Of a stretch of DNA of 35,085 nt, positions 1 to 8,117 are shown piece by piece. Within the stretch, counting starts at the first letter, position 1. The number at the start of each line of letters is the position of its first letter. The position numbers and the translations under genes were made by a program. This DNA is from Clostridia bacterium DTU030 (lineage in GTDB: Bacteria > Bacillota > DTU030). The stretch spans positions 352-35,436 of the forward strand of contig LFSN01000020.1 of assembly GCA_001513125.1 (NCBI GenBank), read 5' to 3'. The notes beneath the pieces are model-generated. The model saw only the letters and a program-made list of their open reading frames with translations, searched no databases and had not been told where the DNA came from.

Positions 1-257
1 TGCATGTGGATATCTTCCCGGGCCGCCGTGAAGGTAAACTGGCTCCCTTCTATCTCCTTTTCTATTTCCTCCAAGCCGGCAATTATTTTTTCTCCCTCTT
101 CCGGCGTAAGGATTCCCTGCCGGACCAGCATTCTGGCATGGGCAATACTGCCCTGGATGTCCTGGCGGTAGAGGCGCCGGTCAAAGGCAATGGAAGCGGT
201 AAACTCCTCTACCAGGGCATCGGTAGCTTTGGCAAAACGTCCTCCCCACAGTTTCAT
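1..257 (-). CDS. argH: Argininosuccinate lyase, N-terminal part (cut by window edge)
   Basis: Last step of arginine synthesis: argininosuccinate to arginine plus fumarate, in the cytoplasm. Only the first 85 or so codons lie in the window; the gene runs off the left edge. The reverse strand opens with MKLWGGRF, the characteristic start of ArgH, followed by a stretch ending near EDIHM that is typical of the family N-terminus. The ATG at 257 is preceded by an AAGGGGGT ribosome site. It lies 154 bp downstream of argG on the same strand, so co-transcription with argG is likely. A hairpin at 340-373 sits between the two genes. Catalytic residues of the family lie beyond the edge and cannot be checked. 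Confidence 0.93.
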   Translation of the reverse strand, partial: MKLWGGRFAKATDALVEEFTASIAFDRRLYRQDIQGSIAHARMLVRQGILTPEEGEKIIAGLEEIEKEIEGSQFTFTAAREDIHM

Positions 258-339
258 CCCATAACCCCCTTTTGGAGTGATAGCCTTACCTATATTTATA
301 AAGAAAGTAAATCCAGCCACCAATCATCGCCAGCACTAA

Positions 340-373
340 GGGGACAGCCACCTTCCCAGTGGTAACTGTCCCC
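340..373. repeat. GGGGACAG/CTGTCCCC hairpin between argG and argH
   Basis: Arms GGGGACAG (340-347) and CTGTCCCC (366-373) pair perfectly, and an inner CCAC/GTGG adds four pairs. There is no T-run, so it does not look like a simple terminator. The same GGGGACAG word heads hairpins or inverted repeats at 2929-3024 and 16644-16688. It may be a dispersed REP-like palindrome, or it may affect argG-argH message stability. Confidence 0.5.
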
Positions 374-411
374 TCCCGAGCTCAAACTACCGGGTATTGG
401 GCCGGCAATAT

Positions 412-1620
412 TTACTTACCCTCTTGATTGAGCAAACCCTGGACCAGCAGGGGAAGGCCGAAGAGATTGATAAAGCCCTCGGCATCCTTCTGGTTGTAGA
501 CCTCATCGGCGCCGAAGGTGGCCAGGTCTTCCCGGTAGAGGGAGCGCTCGGCCTTCCGGCCGGCGATGATGCAGTTGCCCTTGTAAAGTTTTAAACGTAC
601 TGTGCCGGTGACATGCTCCTGGGTTTTGTCCACAAAGGCATCGAGGGCTTCCCGGATGGGAGCAAACCAGACGCCGTAGTAGACCAATTCTGCATACCTC
701 TGGGCCACCAGTTCCTTAAAGCGCATGGTATCCCGATCTAAGGTCAGGGCTTCCAGCTCCCGGTGGGCCAGATACAGGAGGGTGCCGCCGGGGGTCTCAT
801 AAACACCCCGGGATTTCATGCCCACCAGGCGGTTCTCCACAATATCCACCCGCCCCACACCGTTGGCCCCGGCTATTTCGTTGAGCTTATCGATGAGGGC
901 CACGGGATCGTAGTCCTTGCCGTCGATCTGGGTGGGAATGCCCTTTTCGAAGGTAATCTCCACATAGGTTGGTTTGTCCGGCGCCTTTTCGGGGGCAACG
1001 GTCAGGAGGAACATGTCTTCGTCGGGTTCATAGTAGGGATCCTCCAGGACACCCCCCTCGTAGCTGATGTGCCAGATGTTCCGGTCCATGCTGTAGGGTT
1101 TTTCCTTGGTCACCGGGATGGGGATGCCCCGCTTTAGGGCATACTCTATCTCGTCTTCCCGGGACTTCAAATCCCACTCTCGCCAGGGGGCAATTATGGC
1201 CAGGTCGGGTGCCAGGGCCTTGACGGCCAGTTCAAAGCGCACCTGGTCGTTGCCCTTCCCCGTACAACCGTGGGCTATGGCATCGGCCCCCTCTGCCCTG
1301 GCAACCTCTACCAGACACTTGCCTATGAGGGGCCGGGCCATGGATGTCCCCAGGAGGTATTTGCCTTCATAAATGGCCCCCGCCTTCAGGGTAGGATAAA
1401 TATAATCGGTGACAAACTCCTCCACCACATCCTTGAGATAAAACTTGCTGGCACCCGTTTTCAGGGCCTTTTCTTCCAGGTTTTCCAGTTCTTCCTTCTG
1501 GCCCACATCGGCCGCCATGGCAATAACTTCACAACCATAGTTTTCCTTCAGCCAGGGAATGATGATGGAAGTATCCAGACCGCCGGAATAGGCCAGGACC
1601 ACCTTATTATATTTCTTCAC
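412..1620 (-). CDS. argG: Argininosuccinate synthase
   Basis: Joins citrulline and aspartate, using ATP, to form argininosuccinate; cytoplasmic. The 402-residue product is the normal family length. It begins with AYSGGLDTS (about residues 10-18), the N-type ATP-pyrophosphatase loop, and carries the [13 protein letters not shown] segment near residue 118 that contacts substrate. The start is GTG at 1620, with GGGAGG eight bases upstream; no better start exists. It is followed by argH on the same strand. It has its own promoter at about 1666-1694 with an operator-like motif on the -10, so it need not depend on argF transcription. Identification is secure. Confidence 0.97.
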   Translation of the reverse strand: MKKYNKVVLAYSGGLDTSIIIPWLKENYGCEVIAMAADVGQKEELENLEEKALKTGASKFYLKDVVEEFVTDYIYPTLKAGAIYEGKYLLGTSMARPLIGKCLVEVARAEGADAIAHGCTGKGNDQVRFELAVKALAPDLAIIAPWREWDLKSREDEIEYALKRGIPIPVTKEKPYSMDRNIWHISYEGGVLEDPYYEPDEDMFLLTVAPEKAPDKPTYVEITFEKGIPTQIDGKDYDPVALIDKLNEIAGANGVGRVDIVENRLVGMKSRGVYETPGGTLLYLAHRELEALTLDRDTMRFKELVAQRYAELVYYGVWFAPIREALDAFVDKTQEHVTGTVRLKLYKGNCIIAGRKAERSLYREDLATFGADEVYNQKDAEGFINLFGLPLLVQGLLNQEGK

Positions 1621-1654
1621 CCTTGGTTCCTCCCTCTGTTACCATAGTCTCAAA

Positions 1655-1694
1655 TTTACAGCATAATTATACATTACCATCGATAGTTATGCAA
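1655..1694 (-). promoter_or_regulatory. argG promoter with overlapping ARG-box-like operator
   Basis: Read on the minus strand there is a -35 TTGCAT (1689-1694), a 17-base spacer and a perfect -10 TATAAT (1666-1671). The motif ATTATGCTGTAAA (1655-1667) abuts and overlaps the -10. Nearly the same word lies at the argF promoter (4134-4146) and upstream of ortA (34126-34138). ArgR/AhrC repressors bind AT-rich imperfect palindromes at arginine promoters, so this is a candidate ArgR site; the assignment is inference. Confidence 0.65.
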
Positions 1695-1768
1695 CACCCT
1701 TTTTCGAGGGCACAGGGAGCGGCAATAACGGCCCAGGGCCCAGATCCAGTGGCCTGGAACCAGCTGCC

Positions 1769-2452
1769 CTAGAATTCCCACTGGCCGCCGGGCTCCAATA
1801 CCACCACTTCCACCCGCGGCGCCTTCTCCTGCACCAGGCGGGCAAATCTTTTCGCATCCTGGGCCAGGGCGGGGAAAGTCCGGTAGTGCATGGGTATCAC
1901 GACCCGGGGGGAGAGGAGTTTTACTGCCGTGGCTGCCTGGAGGGGGTCCATGGTATAGACGCCCCCGATGGGCAGCAGGGCCACATCGATATTGTAGAGT
2001 TCGGCAAAGAGTTTCATATCGCCGAAGAGGCCCGTATCACCGGCATGGTAGATAACGGGACCCGCGGGCAGATGCAGGATAAAGCCAACGGGGCTGCCCT
2101 TGCTGGAAGAATGGAAGGCCTGGGTCATGGTCACAGCAATACCGGCCACCTCCACCGTACCGCCGGTATTCATGCCCAGGAGTTTTTCTCCAGGGACGCC
2201 CTCGACCTCCAGCACCCCCAGCAGTTCCGGCTGGCCCACGGCCCTGGCCTTCGCACCCTGGAGGAGCCTTACGGCGTCGCCCAGGTGATCGAAGTGATCA
2301 TGGGTGACCAGGACCAGGTCGGCCTCCTCCAGTTCTTCTCCCTTGAGGGGGTAGGCTGGATTCCCCTCGAGCCAGGGGTCGATGTAGATCTGCTTCCCCT
2401 CATTGGTGGTAATCTGAAAGGCCGCATGCCCAAGCCATCTAATCCTTCCCAC
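1769..2452 (-). CDS. UPF0173-family metal-dependent hydrolase (metallo-beta-lactamase fold)
   Basis: A predicted cytoplasmic hydrolase of the MBL fold, substrate unknown. The product begins with RIRWLGHAAF, typical of UPF0173, and carries THDHFDHLGDA (about residues 52-62), the HxHxDH di-metal motif. Later come YHAGDTGLF and PMHYRTFP, which supply the remaining metal ligands. I chose GTG at 2452 (227 residues) because GGAGGTGGAGG lies just upstream and the length matches the family. A longer reading frame to 2554 adds 34 residues unlike the family. It lies between argF and argG on the same strand, but repeat-derived DNA separates it from argF. No link to arginine synthesis is implied by the fold. 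Confidence 0.88.
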   Translation of the reverse strand: MGRIRWLGHAAFQITTNEGKQIYIDPWLEGNPAYPLKGEELEEADLVLVTHDHFDHLGDAVRLLQGAKARAVGQPELLGVLEVEGVPGEKLLGMNTGGTVEVAGIAVTMTQAFHSSSKGSPVGFILHLPAGPVIYHAGDTGLFGDMKLFAELYNIDVALLPIGGVYTMDPLQAATAVKLLSPRVVIPMHYRTFPALAQDAKRFARLVQEKAPRVEVVVLEPGGQWEF

Positions 2453-2572
2453 TGCCTCCACCTCCAGTTTGAAATATTTATACTTATCTATTATTCCCCC
2501 GGAGGATGGAATCCTTCCCCTGATGGTAGCTATTGTCATCTTCAAACACAGCATATAAATTGAATCTCACAA

Positions 2573-2773
2573 GCAGCATTTCTGGCTTCGCTCCCAGTTC
2601 TCCTCGCGGAAGAAACTTGCGCTCCGGTTCCTTGTCCAGCGGGGTCCCCGCCAATGGGACCTCCATGTCCCAGTGGCGGCTCCGGACCTCCTGTCCTCCG
2701 CCCCGCTGGCCTGCGGAACCGTCGCTAGTGCCCTTAACCGCTCGTCGAAATGTCGCTCCGCCAGAAATGCTGC
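2573..2773. mobile_element. Family B element: 201-bp MITE-like sequence with 14-bp inverted ends
   Basis: The ends GCAGCATTTCTGGC (2573-2586) and GCCAGAAATGCTGC (2760-2773) are perfect 14-bp inverted repeats. The interior is GC-rich with internal palindromes such as GCGGGGTCCCCGC, and holds no transposase. A reading frame crosses it on the minus strand but resembles no protein I know. A second, rearranged copy is at 26658-26805 in the opposite orientation, sharing both end regions. This fits a non-autonomous transposon relic or a folded repeat element; no target duplication was established. Confidence 0.6.
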
Positions 2774-2823
2774 CGATAATTGCCTGAAATGCTCCCATAC
2801 CCTCCCACTTTCAATTTTCTATA

Positions 2824-2878
2824 CGCCTGCGCTCTTTTATCCTGTGTCTCAATGCTGTTTTCGGGATACTTCCGGCAC
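2824..2878 (+). repeat. Family A element, right-end fragment
   Basis: This stretch holds CTGTGTCTCAATGCTGTTTT and then a TACTTCCGGCAC end, nearly identical to the right end of the full copy at 23613-23792. The left and central parts are missing. It lies 50 bp from the family B element. No gene is present from 2453 to 3097; the interval is filled by these elements, a GGGGACAGGGT inverted repeat (2929-2939 with 3014-3024) and a heptamer array. Confidence 0.6.
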
Positions 2879-2928
2879 CCACCTTTGTTTCGAAGCTTTG
2901 CTGGAAACTATACAATCGTTCCAACGAT

Positions 2929-3024
2929 GGGGACAGGGTTAGAATTCCAAAATGTATCGGACTAAGATATTTCCGATATAACCCACTGACAACGGTTTAA
3001 TCCCAAATTACCCACCCTGTCCCC
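2929..3024. repeat. Widely spaced GGGGACAGGGT inverted repeat
   Basis: GGGGACAGGGT at 2929-2939 is the exact reverse complement of ACCCTGTCCCC at 3014-3024, with 74 AT-rich bases between. It shares its GGGGACAG core with hairpins at 340-373 and 16644-16688. No coding sequence lies inside. It may be a small palindromic repeat unit with an insert; function unknown. Confidence 0.45.
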
Positions 3025-3065
3025 CAAAAGGCACCAATAAATTGTTATTTTTCCTACACTGCAAA

Positions 3066-3100
3066 ATTGTCAATTGTCCATTGTCAATTGTCAAATGTCA
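3066..3100 (-). repeat. Heptamer array (TGACAAT)x5 starting at the argF stop codon
   Basis: On the minus strand the argF stop TGA is the first three bases of five degenerate 7-mers: TGACATT, TGACAAT, TGACAAT, GGACAAT, TGACAAT. The same TTGACAAT word recurs around 15630-15740 before comB. It looks like a short tandem repeat that expanded exactly at the end of the coding sequence. Confidence 0.6.
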
Positions 3101-4099
3101 CCCCGCGACCCGGGGCTGCTTCCTATCGCCAAGGAGGTTCGCCATTTCCTCCACCAGTTCCCCGCCCCGGACGAGGAGGGCGAGGACGGCCTTCTGGACA
3201 TGGAGGCGGTTTTCCGCCTGGTCAAAGACGGCCGAATTGGGTCCGTCCATCACCTCATCGGTAACCTCCTCCCCCCGGTTGGCCGGGAGGCAGTGGAGGA
3301 AGAGGGCATCGGGTTTGGCCGCCGCCATGAGGGAGCTGTTGACCTGGTAGGGGGCAAGGATGCGGCATCGCTCCTGGGCTTCATCCTCCTTGCCCATACT
3401 GGTCCAGACATCGGTGTAGACGGCATCGGCCCCCGCCACCGCCTCCACCGGATCCGTAGTCAGGAGCACTGAGCTGCCAGAGAGCTTTGCTTCCTGCCGG
3501 GCCAGGGCCAGGACCTCAGCCTCGGGTGCATAACCCGCTGGGGCGGCAACATGAATATCAACACCCAGTTTGGCTGCTCCCAAAAGGAGGGAATGGGTGA
3601 CATTATTGTTGCCGTCACCGACAAAGGCCAGTTTTAAGCCCGCCAGCCGTCCCTTTTTCTTGTAGAGGGTATAGAAGTCGGCCAGGGCCTGGCAGGGGTG
3701 GAAGCGGTCGGTAAGGCCGTTGATCACCGGTACAGTGGCATTGGCAGCCAGCTCCTCCACTTCGGCATGGCTGTAGGTCCGGATCATGATGGCATCCAGG
3801 TAGCGGGACAGGACCCGGGCCGTATCGGCAATTGATTCCCCCCGGGCCAGCTGGAGCTCCTGCCCGCCCAGGTGAAGGCCATGGCCCCCAAGCTGGTAGA
3901 TGGCCACTTCAAAGGACACCCGGGTGCGAGTCGAATTTTTATTAAAGATCATGCCCAGGGTCTTGCCCTGTAAGGGTTTAAAGGGCACACCCCTGGCCAT
4001 GATAGCCTGCAGGGCGGCGGCCGTCTCAAGGATTTGCATCAGTTCTTTCTTATTATACTGCTGTAGACTCAGCAGGTGCCGTCCCTTCAAGTCTTCCAT
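3098..4099 (-). CDS. argF: Ornithine carbamoyltransferase, anabolic
   Basis: Transfers a carbamoyl group to ornithine to give citrulline in arginine synthesis; cytoplasmic. The 333-residue product is full length. It shows the carbamoyl-phosphate motif STRTR at residues 56-60, FHPCQ for the HPxQ loop, and HCLP near residue 265 for the ornithine side. The start is ATG at 4099 with GGGAGGG upstream; a longer frame to 4114 lacks a ribosome site. The gene is first in the minus-strand arginine group and has its own promoter with an operator-like palindrome on the -10. The stop codon is also the first unit of a heptamer repeat array. Confidence 0.96.
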   Translation of the reverse strand: MEDLKGRHLLSLQQYNKKELMQILETAAALQAIMARGVPFKPLQGKTLGMIFNKNSTRTRVSFEVAIYQLGGHGLHLGGQELQLARGESIADTARVLSRYLDAIMIRTYSHAEVEELAANATVPVINGLTDRFHPCQALADFYTLYKKKGRLAGLKLAFVGDGNNNVTHSLLLGAAKLGVDIHVAAPAGYAPEAEVLALARQEAKLSGSSVLLTTDPVEAVAGADAVYTDVWTSMGKEDEAQERCRILAPYQVNSSLMAAAKPDALFLHCLPANRGEEVTDEVMDGPNSAVFDQAENRLHVQKAVLALLVRGGELVEEMANLLGDRKQPRVAG

Positions 4100-4125
4100 G
4101 CTGGTCCCTCCCATCCTTGTTTATG

Positions 4126-4160
4126 TGTATAATTATACAGCATAATGTTTAATATTACAA
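4126..4160 (-). promoter_or_regulatory. argF promoter with palindromic ARG-box-like operator on the -10
   Basis: On the minus strand: -35 TTGTAA (4155-4160), 17-base spacer, -10 TATAAT (4132-4137). The -10 lies inside the perfect palindrome TGTATAATTATACA (4126-4139). Adjacent ATTATGCTGTATA (4134-4146) matches the motif at argG and ortA. A repressor bound here would cover the -10. ArgR/AhrC is the expected regulator by family knowledge, but the protein is not in this window. Confidence 0.68.
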
Positions 4161-4170
4161 CTATAAAAAC

Positions 4171-4195
4171 AAAAAAATCCCCGGCCAGGCCGGGG
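4171..4195 (-). terminator. Rho-independent terminator of the perR operon
   Basis: On the minus strand CCCCGGCC and GGCCGGGG (4179-4195) form a strong GC stem, followed directly by ATTTTTTT (T-run at 4171-4177). It lies 50 bp after the rubredoxin-like gene and just upstream of the argF promoter, separating the two transcription units. Confidence 0.85.
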
Positions 4196-4244
4196 TCAAA
4201 GGGTTTTCCTGTATTTATATTTTCCTGTCTCCTAACCTACACCC

Positions 4245-4352
4245 CTACTCCTTCTTTTCGAAGGTGTTCTGCCCCTGGCACTCGGGGCACTTCCGGGGCT
4301 TGCAGCGTCCTTCCCTTTCAAAACCACACTGACTGCATTTCCAAAGGGCCAT
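4245..4352 (-). CDS. Small RCKP-type rubredoxin-like protein
   Basis: A 35-residue protein beginning MALWKCSQCG, with five cysteines at residues 6, 9, 17, 22 and 25 and an RCKP sequence at 16-19. The two CxxC pairs (6/9 and 22/25) resemble a minimal rubredoxin knuckle pair that would hold one iron or zinc atom; the RCKP signature belongs to a known rubredoxin-like family. The ATG at 4352 is four bases after the perR stop, and its GGAGGTGA ribosome site lies inside the end of perR, so the two are translated from one message. Co-regulation with a peroxide sensor suggests a role in oxidative-stress electron transfer in an anaerobe; that role is inference. Confidence 0.85.
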   Translation of the reverse strand: MALWKCSQCGFEREGRCKPRKCPECQGQNTFEKKE

Positions 4353-4355
4353 CCT

Positions 4356-4775
4356 TCACTTCACCTCCCGGGCTTCTTCTTGGCAATCATGACACAGTCC
4401 CCAAAATTCGAGACGGTGCTTGGTAACTTTCCAACCATGTTTCTCTTCCACTTTTTCTTCCAAATACCGCTGTACATCAATATCCACATCCAGAACCTGG
4501 CCGCACTTTTCACAATTAAAGTGATAGTGCTCCTCGGGATTGCCATCAAAACGGCTGTAGGTACTTCCCCACTGGAGTTCCTGGATCTCCCCCATTTCCT
4601 TCAGGAGGCGAAGATTCCGGTAAACGGTACCCAGGCTGATGTCGGGTATCTCCTTCCGGACTTCATTATAAATCCAATCGGCCGTCGGATGGCTTTTGGT
4701 GTCACGCAGTATCTTGAGAATTAAGGCCCGTTGGCGTGTCTTCCGCCTTTTGATAGGTTCTGCTGCCGCGGACAT
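4356..4775 (-). CDS. perR: Fur-family peroxide-stress repressor PerR
   Basis: A DNA-binding repressor that senses peroxide by metal-catalysed oxidation of histidine. The 139-residue protein has the Fur winged helix (about 10-80) and a dimer domain. Every PerR marker of Bacillus subtilis is present at a constant offset of minus eight: H29, D77, H83, H85 and D96 for the regulatory metal, and C88, C91, C128 and C131 for structural zinc. Aspartate at 77 fits PerR rather than Fur. ATG at 4775 follows AAGGAG. It heads a two-gene operon with the rubredoxin-like gene. A TATTA-G-TAATA inverted repeat just downstream of its own -10 may give autoregulation. Confidence 0.92.
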   Translation of the reverse strand: MSAAAEPIKRRKTRQRALILKILRDTKSHPTADWIYNEVRKEIPDISLGTVYRNLRLLKEMGEIQELQWGSTYSRFDGNPEEHYHFNCEKCGQVLDVDIDVQRYLEEKVEEKHGWKVTKHRLEFWGLCHDCQEEAREVK

Positions 4776-4796
4776 AAATACAACTCCTTGTTGATA

Positions 4797-4837
4797 ATTA
4801 TTACTAATATTGTAGCATCAACAGCCTTCCCGGTCAA
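4797..4837 (-). promoter_or_regulatory. perR promoter with overlapping inverted repeat
   Basis: On the minus strand: -35 TTGACC (4832-4837), 17-base spacer, -10 TACAAT (4809-4814). AATATTAGTAATAAT (4797-4811), an imperfect 7-1-7 inverted repeat, overlaps the end of the -10. PerR boxes are 7-1-7 AT-rich repeats, so self-repression is plausible, though the bases differ from the Bacillus consensus. Confidence 0.65.
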
Positions 4838-5022
4838 GTTCTTTCGGGAAAAAAATCTCCAGACCCTGTTTTGAGACTAAAATTGCAAAATTGGGGCCAA
4901 AATTCCCAGCAGGGAGGATTATTTAAGGGAAGGAGAGAATATTAAAAGTCGTAGTACCCTGAGGCCGATTTTAGCCAATAAATACTAGTAAACCATCAAT
5001 ATACAGCAAAGGAGGAATAACT

Positions 5023-6021
5023 GTGCTTTATATCGATAATAGTATTTCCACCGATCCCCACTTCAATCTGGCGGCTGAGGAGTATGTACTGAAAAATCTT
5101 GATCCCGAGGAGGAATACCTGCTCCTGTGGCAGAATGAGCCCTCCATCATCATCGGCCGCCACCAGAATACCCTGGCGGAGATCAACCTCGATTATGTAC
5201 GGGAAAACAAGATCCACGTGGTACGCCGCCTCTCCGGAGGCGGGGCCGTGTACCACGACCTGGGGAATCTCAATTTTACCTTCATCAAGAAGGCAGTCCA
5301 GAGCGATCTCTTAGACTTTAAAAGCTTTACCGAGCCGGTCATCAGGGCCCTGGCCAAACTGGGCGTAAAGGCGGAGCTCAAAGGCCGCAATGACCTCACC
5401 ATCGATGGGAGAAAGTTCTCTGGCAATGCCCAGTACCTCTACAAGAATAATATTCTCAGCCACGGCACCCTCCTCTTTGATTCCGATCTGACGCGGCTGC
5501 AAAAGGCCCTCAAGGTACAAAAGGACAAAATTGAATCCAAGGGGGTAAAATCCGTCCGGAGCCGGGTCACCAATATCAAGGAGCATCTCAAGGAAGATAT
5601 CACCATTGAAGAATTCAAAAAGGCCATCCGGGACGCCGTGGCGGAAATCCAGGGAGAGAACTTTGTCCAATATGAGTTCACAGAAGAAGACCTGAAAAAA
5701 ATACGGACCCTTATGGAGAAACGTTTCCTTACCTGGGATTGGAACTACGGCCAGTCGCCGGCCTGCAACATCAGGAACTCGAAACGCTTCGACGGCGGCA
5801 AGGTAGAGGTACTCTTGGAAGTGGATAAGGGCCATATAGTCAACGGTAAAATATACGGCGACTTTTTAGGTCTGGTCTCCCTCGCCGATTTCGAGGAGGG
5901 CCTCAAGGGACTGCGCTATGAGGAAGATGTAATCAGGGATTACCTAAAGAAGCATGACCTGCAGAAGCTCTTCGGCAATATCGGCCAGGAGGAACTCCTC
6001 TCCTGCCTCATGGGCCGCTGA
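5023..6021 (+). CDS. lplA: Lipoate--protein ligase A
   Basis: Activates lipoate with ATP and attaches it to lysines of lipoyl carrier proteins such as GcvH or 2-oxoacid dehydrogenase E2. The 332 residues cover the catalytic domain (about 1-240) and the C-terminal accessory domain. RRLSGGGAVYHDLGNLNF (about residues 67-84) is the lipoate/adenylate-binding motif, and DGRKFSGNAQ supplies the catalytic lysine. The start is GTG at 5023, with AAAGGAGG at 5009-5016. The gene is alone on the plus strand and convergent with the M1 peptidase, with five bases between stops. A lipoamide dehydrogenase gene lies 7 kb away, but no lipoyl carrier protein is visible here. Confidence 0.94.
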   Translation: MLYIDNSISTDPHFNLAAEEYVLKNLDPEEEYLLLWQNEPSIIIGRHQNTLAEINLDYVRENKIHVVRRLSGGGAVYHDLGNLNFTFIKKAVQSDLLDFKSFTEPVIRALAKLGVKAELKGRNDLTIDGRKFSGNAQYLYKNNILSHGTLLFDSDLTRLQKALKVQKDKIESKGVKSVRSRVTNIKEHLKEDITIEEFKKAIRDAVAEIQGENFVQYEFTEEDLKKIRTLMEKRFLTWDWNYGQSPACNIRNSKRFDGGKVEVLLEVDKGHIVNGKIYGDFLGLVSLADFEEGLKGLRYEEDVIRDYLKKHDLQKLFGNIGQEELLSCLMGR

Positions 6022-6026
6022 GAAAA

Positions 6027-7490
6027 TCAGGCCGTCTCCAGCCATTTATAGAAGAACTGGCCCAGATCCAAGTCGGTGTAACGGCCGCAGAGCCGGATAA
6101 AATCAGCGATGGTGGCATGGCGGTAGCTGTATTCTGCCGCATATTCTTTCAGGAGCTGGAAAAAGGCCTCATCCCCCAAGATTTGCCGCAGTTCGGCAAA
6201 GACCAGGCTGCCCTTGCCGTAAACCAGCAGGCTGTATTCCAACTCCGAGGAGAATTCCCCCAGGGGGCGTCGGATAATGCCGCGGGCAGCCTCCCCCTGG
6301 TAAAGCTCATAGAGGTCTAGCGGGGAACCGGGGACCCTTCCCTGCTCATCAGGACGGCAAAACTCATAAAATAGATTGGTACTGAAATCGGCCAGCCCTT
6401 CGTCGAGCCAGGGCTCCCGGATCTGATCATTGCCCACCAGTCCGTACCACCACTGGTGGGCTGTTTCATGGACAACTACATATTCCAGCATCTTCTCCGC
6501 CCCCGGCCGGTAGAGCTCACTGCTGATAAAAACCAGGTTGGGATATTCCATCCCGCCGGCAAAGAAGCCGCTGACGGCAACGCTGAACTGATCGTAGGGG
6601 TAGGGGCCAAAAACCTCCTGGAAAAAGACCAGGGCCTCACAGGCCGCCTCCAGGGCCAGGCGGCCGCCCTCCTCCTGGTTCCTAAGATAAAAGGACTGGA
6701 CCGTTATCCCCCCCACTTCCCTCCGGGCCACCTGGTAGTTTTTGCTCACCGCCAGGGCAAAATCCCGCACGGGTCCGGTCTCGAAGTAAAGCTCCTTCTG
6801 CCACCAGGAGAGCTTTTTCACTTCCCGGAGGTTACCGGTGGCGGCCACCCCATAGGGGCGGGGCAGGCGGAGGGTTACCCGGTAAAGGGCCACATCGCTG
6901 TAGAAGGGGTCCCCTATCTCATAGTAGGGATCGAGGCACCAGGCCCCATTTTCATAAACGGCCAGGATGGGGTACCAGTTGCCCAGGCTCACGATGCCCT
7001 GCCTGACTCCAAAGCGCTCCCCCAGGGGAGGGACCTGTACTTTAAAGGCAAGCTCCAGGACTGTCCCCTCCCCGGGGGGAAGGGGCTCGGGCAGCTTTAT
7101 CTGTAGGAGGGTCCCCTCCTGCTTCCAGGTAACGGCCCCTTTGTTGAGCAGCACTTCATCTACGGTCAGGAAGCCCTTTTTTTGAGAACCCTCGGAAAAG
7201 AGGGGCGCATTGGGATAGAGGTGAAAGTATAATTCCGCCAGGGCTTCCCCTTCATTATTGGTATACTCTAAAATACAGCTGCCTTCTACAAGCCCCGTCT
7301 CGGGTTTGAGGGTCAGGTCCAGCTGGTACAGGGGGTAGGTGTAGCCGGCCAAAGGGGGAATTTCCGGCCCGGGAAAGGTCACTTCCAAAGCCCCGCCCCC
7401 CTGCCACTGCCAGGTCAGCCAGCCAAAGGCGGCAAGGAGGGCTAACAGGGGGAGGAAAAGAATCCACCGCCGCCAGGGGAAAAAGCCCAC
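6027..7490 (-). CDS. Membrane-anchored M1-family (gluzincin) metallopeptidase
   Basis: A zinc aminopeptidase probably facing outside the cell. VVHETAHQWWYG near residue 338 gives the HExxH zinc motif, and WLDEGLADF about 20 residues later gives the third ligand. GGMEYPNLVF matches the exopeptidase GxMEN-type motif with Y in place of N. The first 30 residues contain a basic patch and a hydrophobic run, a signal anchor. I chose GTG at 7490 (487 residues) because GGGAGGTGA lies upstream. The open frame reaches GTG 7562, but those codons precede the ribosome site. It lacks the large C-terminal helical domain of classical aminopeptidase N. Substrate unknown; a role in peptide use fits the amino-acid theme. 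Confidence 0.87.
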   Translation of the reverse strand: MGFFPWRRWILFLPLLALLAAFGWLTWQWQGGGALEVTFPGPEIPPLAGYTYPLYQLDLTLKPETGLVEGSCILEYTNNEGEALAELYFHLYPNAPLFSEGSQKKGFLTVDEVLLNKGAVTWKQEGTLLQIKLPEPLPPGEGTVLELAFKVQVPPLGERFGVRQGIVSLGNWYPILAVYENGAWCLDPYYEIGDPFYSDVALYRVTLRLPRPYGVAATGNLREVKKLSWWQKELYFETGPVRDFALAVSKNYQVARREVGGITVQSFYLRNQEEGGRLALEAACEALVFFQEVFGPYPYDQFSVAVSGFFAGGMEYPNLVFISSELYRPGAEKMLEYVVVHETAHQWWYGLVGNDQIREPWLDEGLADFSTNLFYEFCRPDEQGRVPGSPLDLYELYQGEAARGIIRRPLGEFSSELEYSLLVYGKGSLVFAELRQILGDEAFFQLLKEYAAEYSYRHATIADFIRLCGRYTDLDLGQFFYKWLETA

Positions 7491-8117
7491 CCTCTTCACC
7501 TCCCAAGATCTGTTTCCTTCGTTGGTCCTCCCGGGTCTTAACCAGCCGTTGGGTCCGTGCACTACATATATAATATAAGTTATGCCACCTGATGCAAATT
7601 ATCTTGACCGGCAGGTGCCCCTTTGGACTCCCATTAACCTGCCGGGCAGGTCTCCAGTCAAAATAATAACGAAATATTTATTAAAACCCGCCCATTATAG
7701 TTTAATAATACCTACTTATACACCATCAGGCCAGGGTATTGCTTTAGTTTTTTGACCGTGATATGATATAATTGAATTTTTTCGTGATTTACAAAAGCCA
7801 TTTGTTTTGTTAAAGAGAGCATGAATCGTGTTAACGCCAGCATAATCGTTAGTTTATTGATAAACTTCGCCCTTGGACAATAACAACCCACCCCCCGATT
7901 TCTCCTCTCCCGGGCAGATAACTCCATAAGAAGAAGCCATTTAACCCTGTACAGTAAAGGAGGTCTTTAATTTTTTACAAAACTCCCACAACATCCCCAA
8001 CCCCTTTCCTCCCGTACTTATATGTATTTCCCTTCTTTTTAAAAGGGCTGGAGCCATGGCCCTTACCACCAGATTATCTGCCGAAACCAGGAATTAAGAC
8101 GAAAAGGAGGAAGCTAA
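7491..8117. other. Intergenic region upstream of aspA and the M1 peptidase
   Basis: No convincing gene. A palindrome ACCTGCCGGGCAGGT at 7637-7651, with a further GGCAGGT half near 7611, could be an operator or small hairpin. AT-rich DNA at 7680-7900 should contain the divergent promoters, but no pair of -35 and -10 with good spacing stood out for aspA. AAGGGC/GCCCTT around 8050-8072 can form a weak hairpin before aspA. A 71-codon minus-strand frame at 7712-7927 has no ribosome site or family features. Confidence 0.45.

Noticed and set aside
2484-2798. 104-codon minus-strand reading frame
   Set aside because: It lies almost wholly within the family B element, whose inverted ends explain the sequence better; no ribosome site or known domain.
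7712-7927. 71-codon minus-strand frame in the aspA upstream gap
   Set aside because: No ribosome site, AT-rich regulatory-looking DNA and no protein features.
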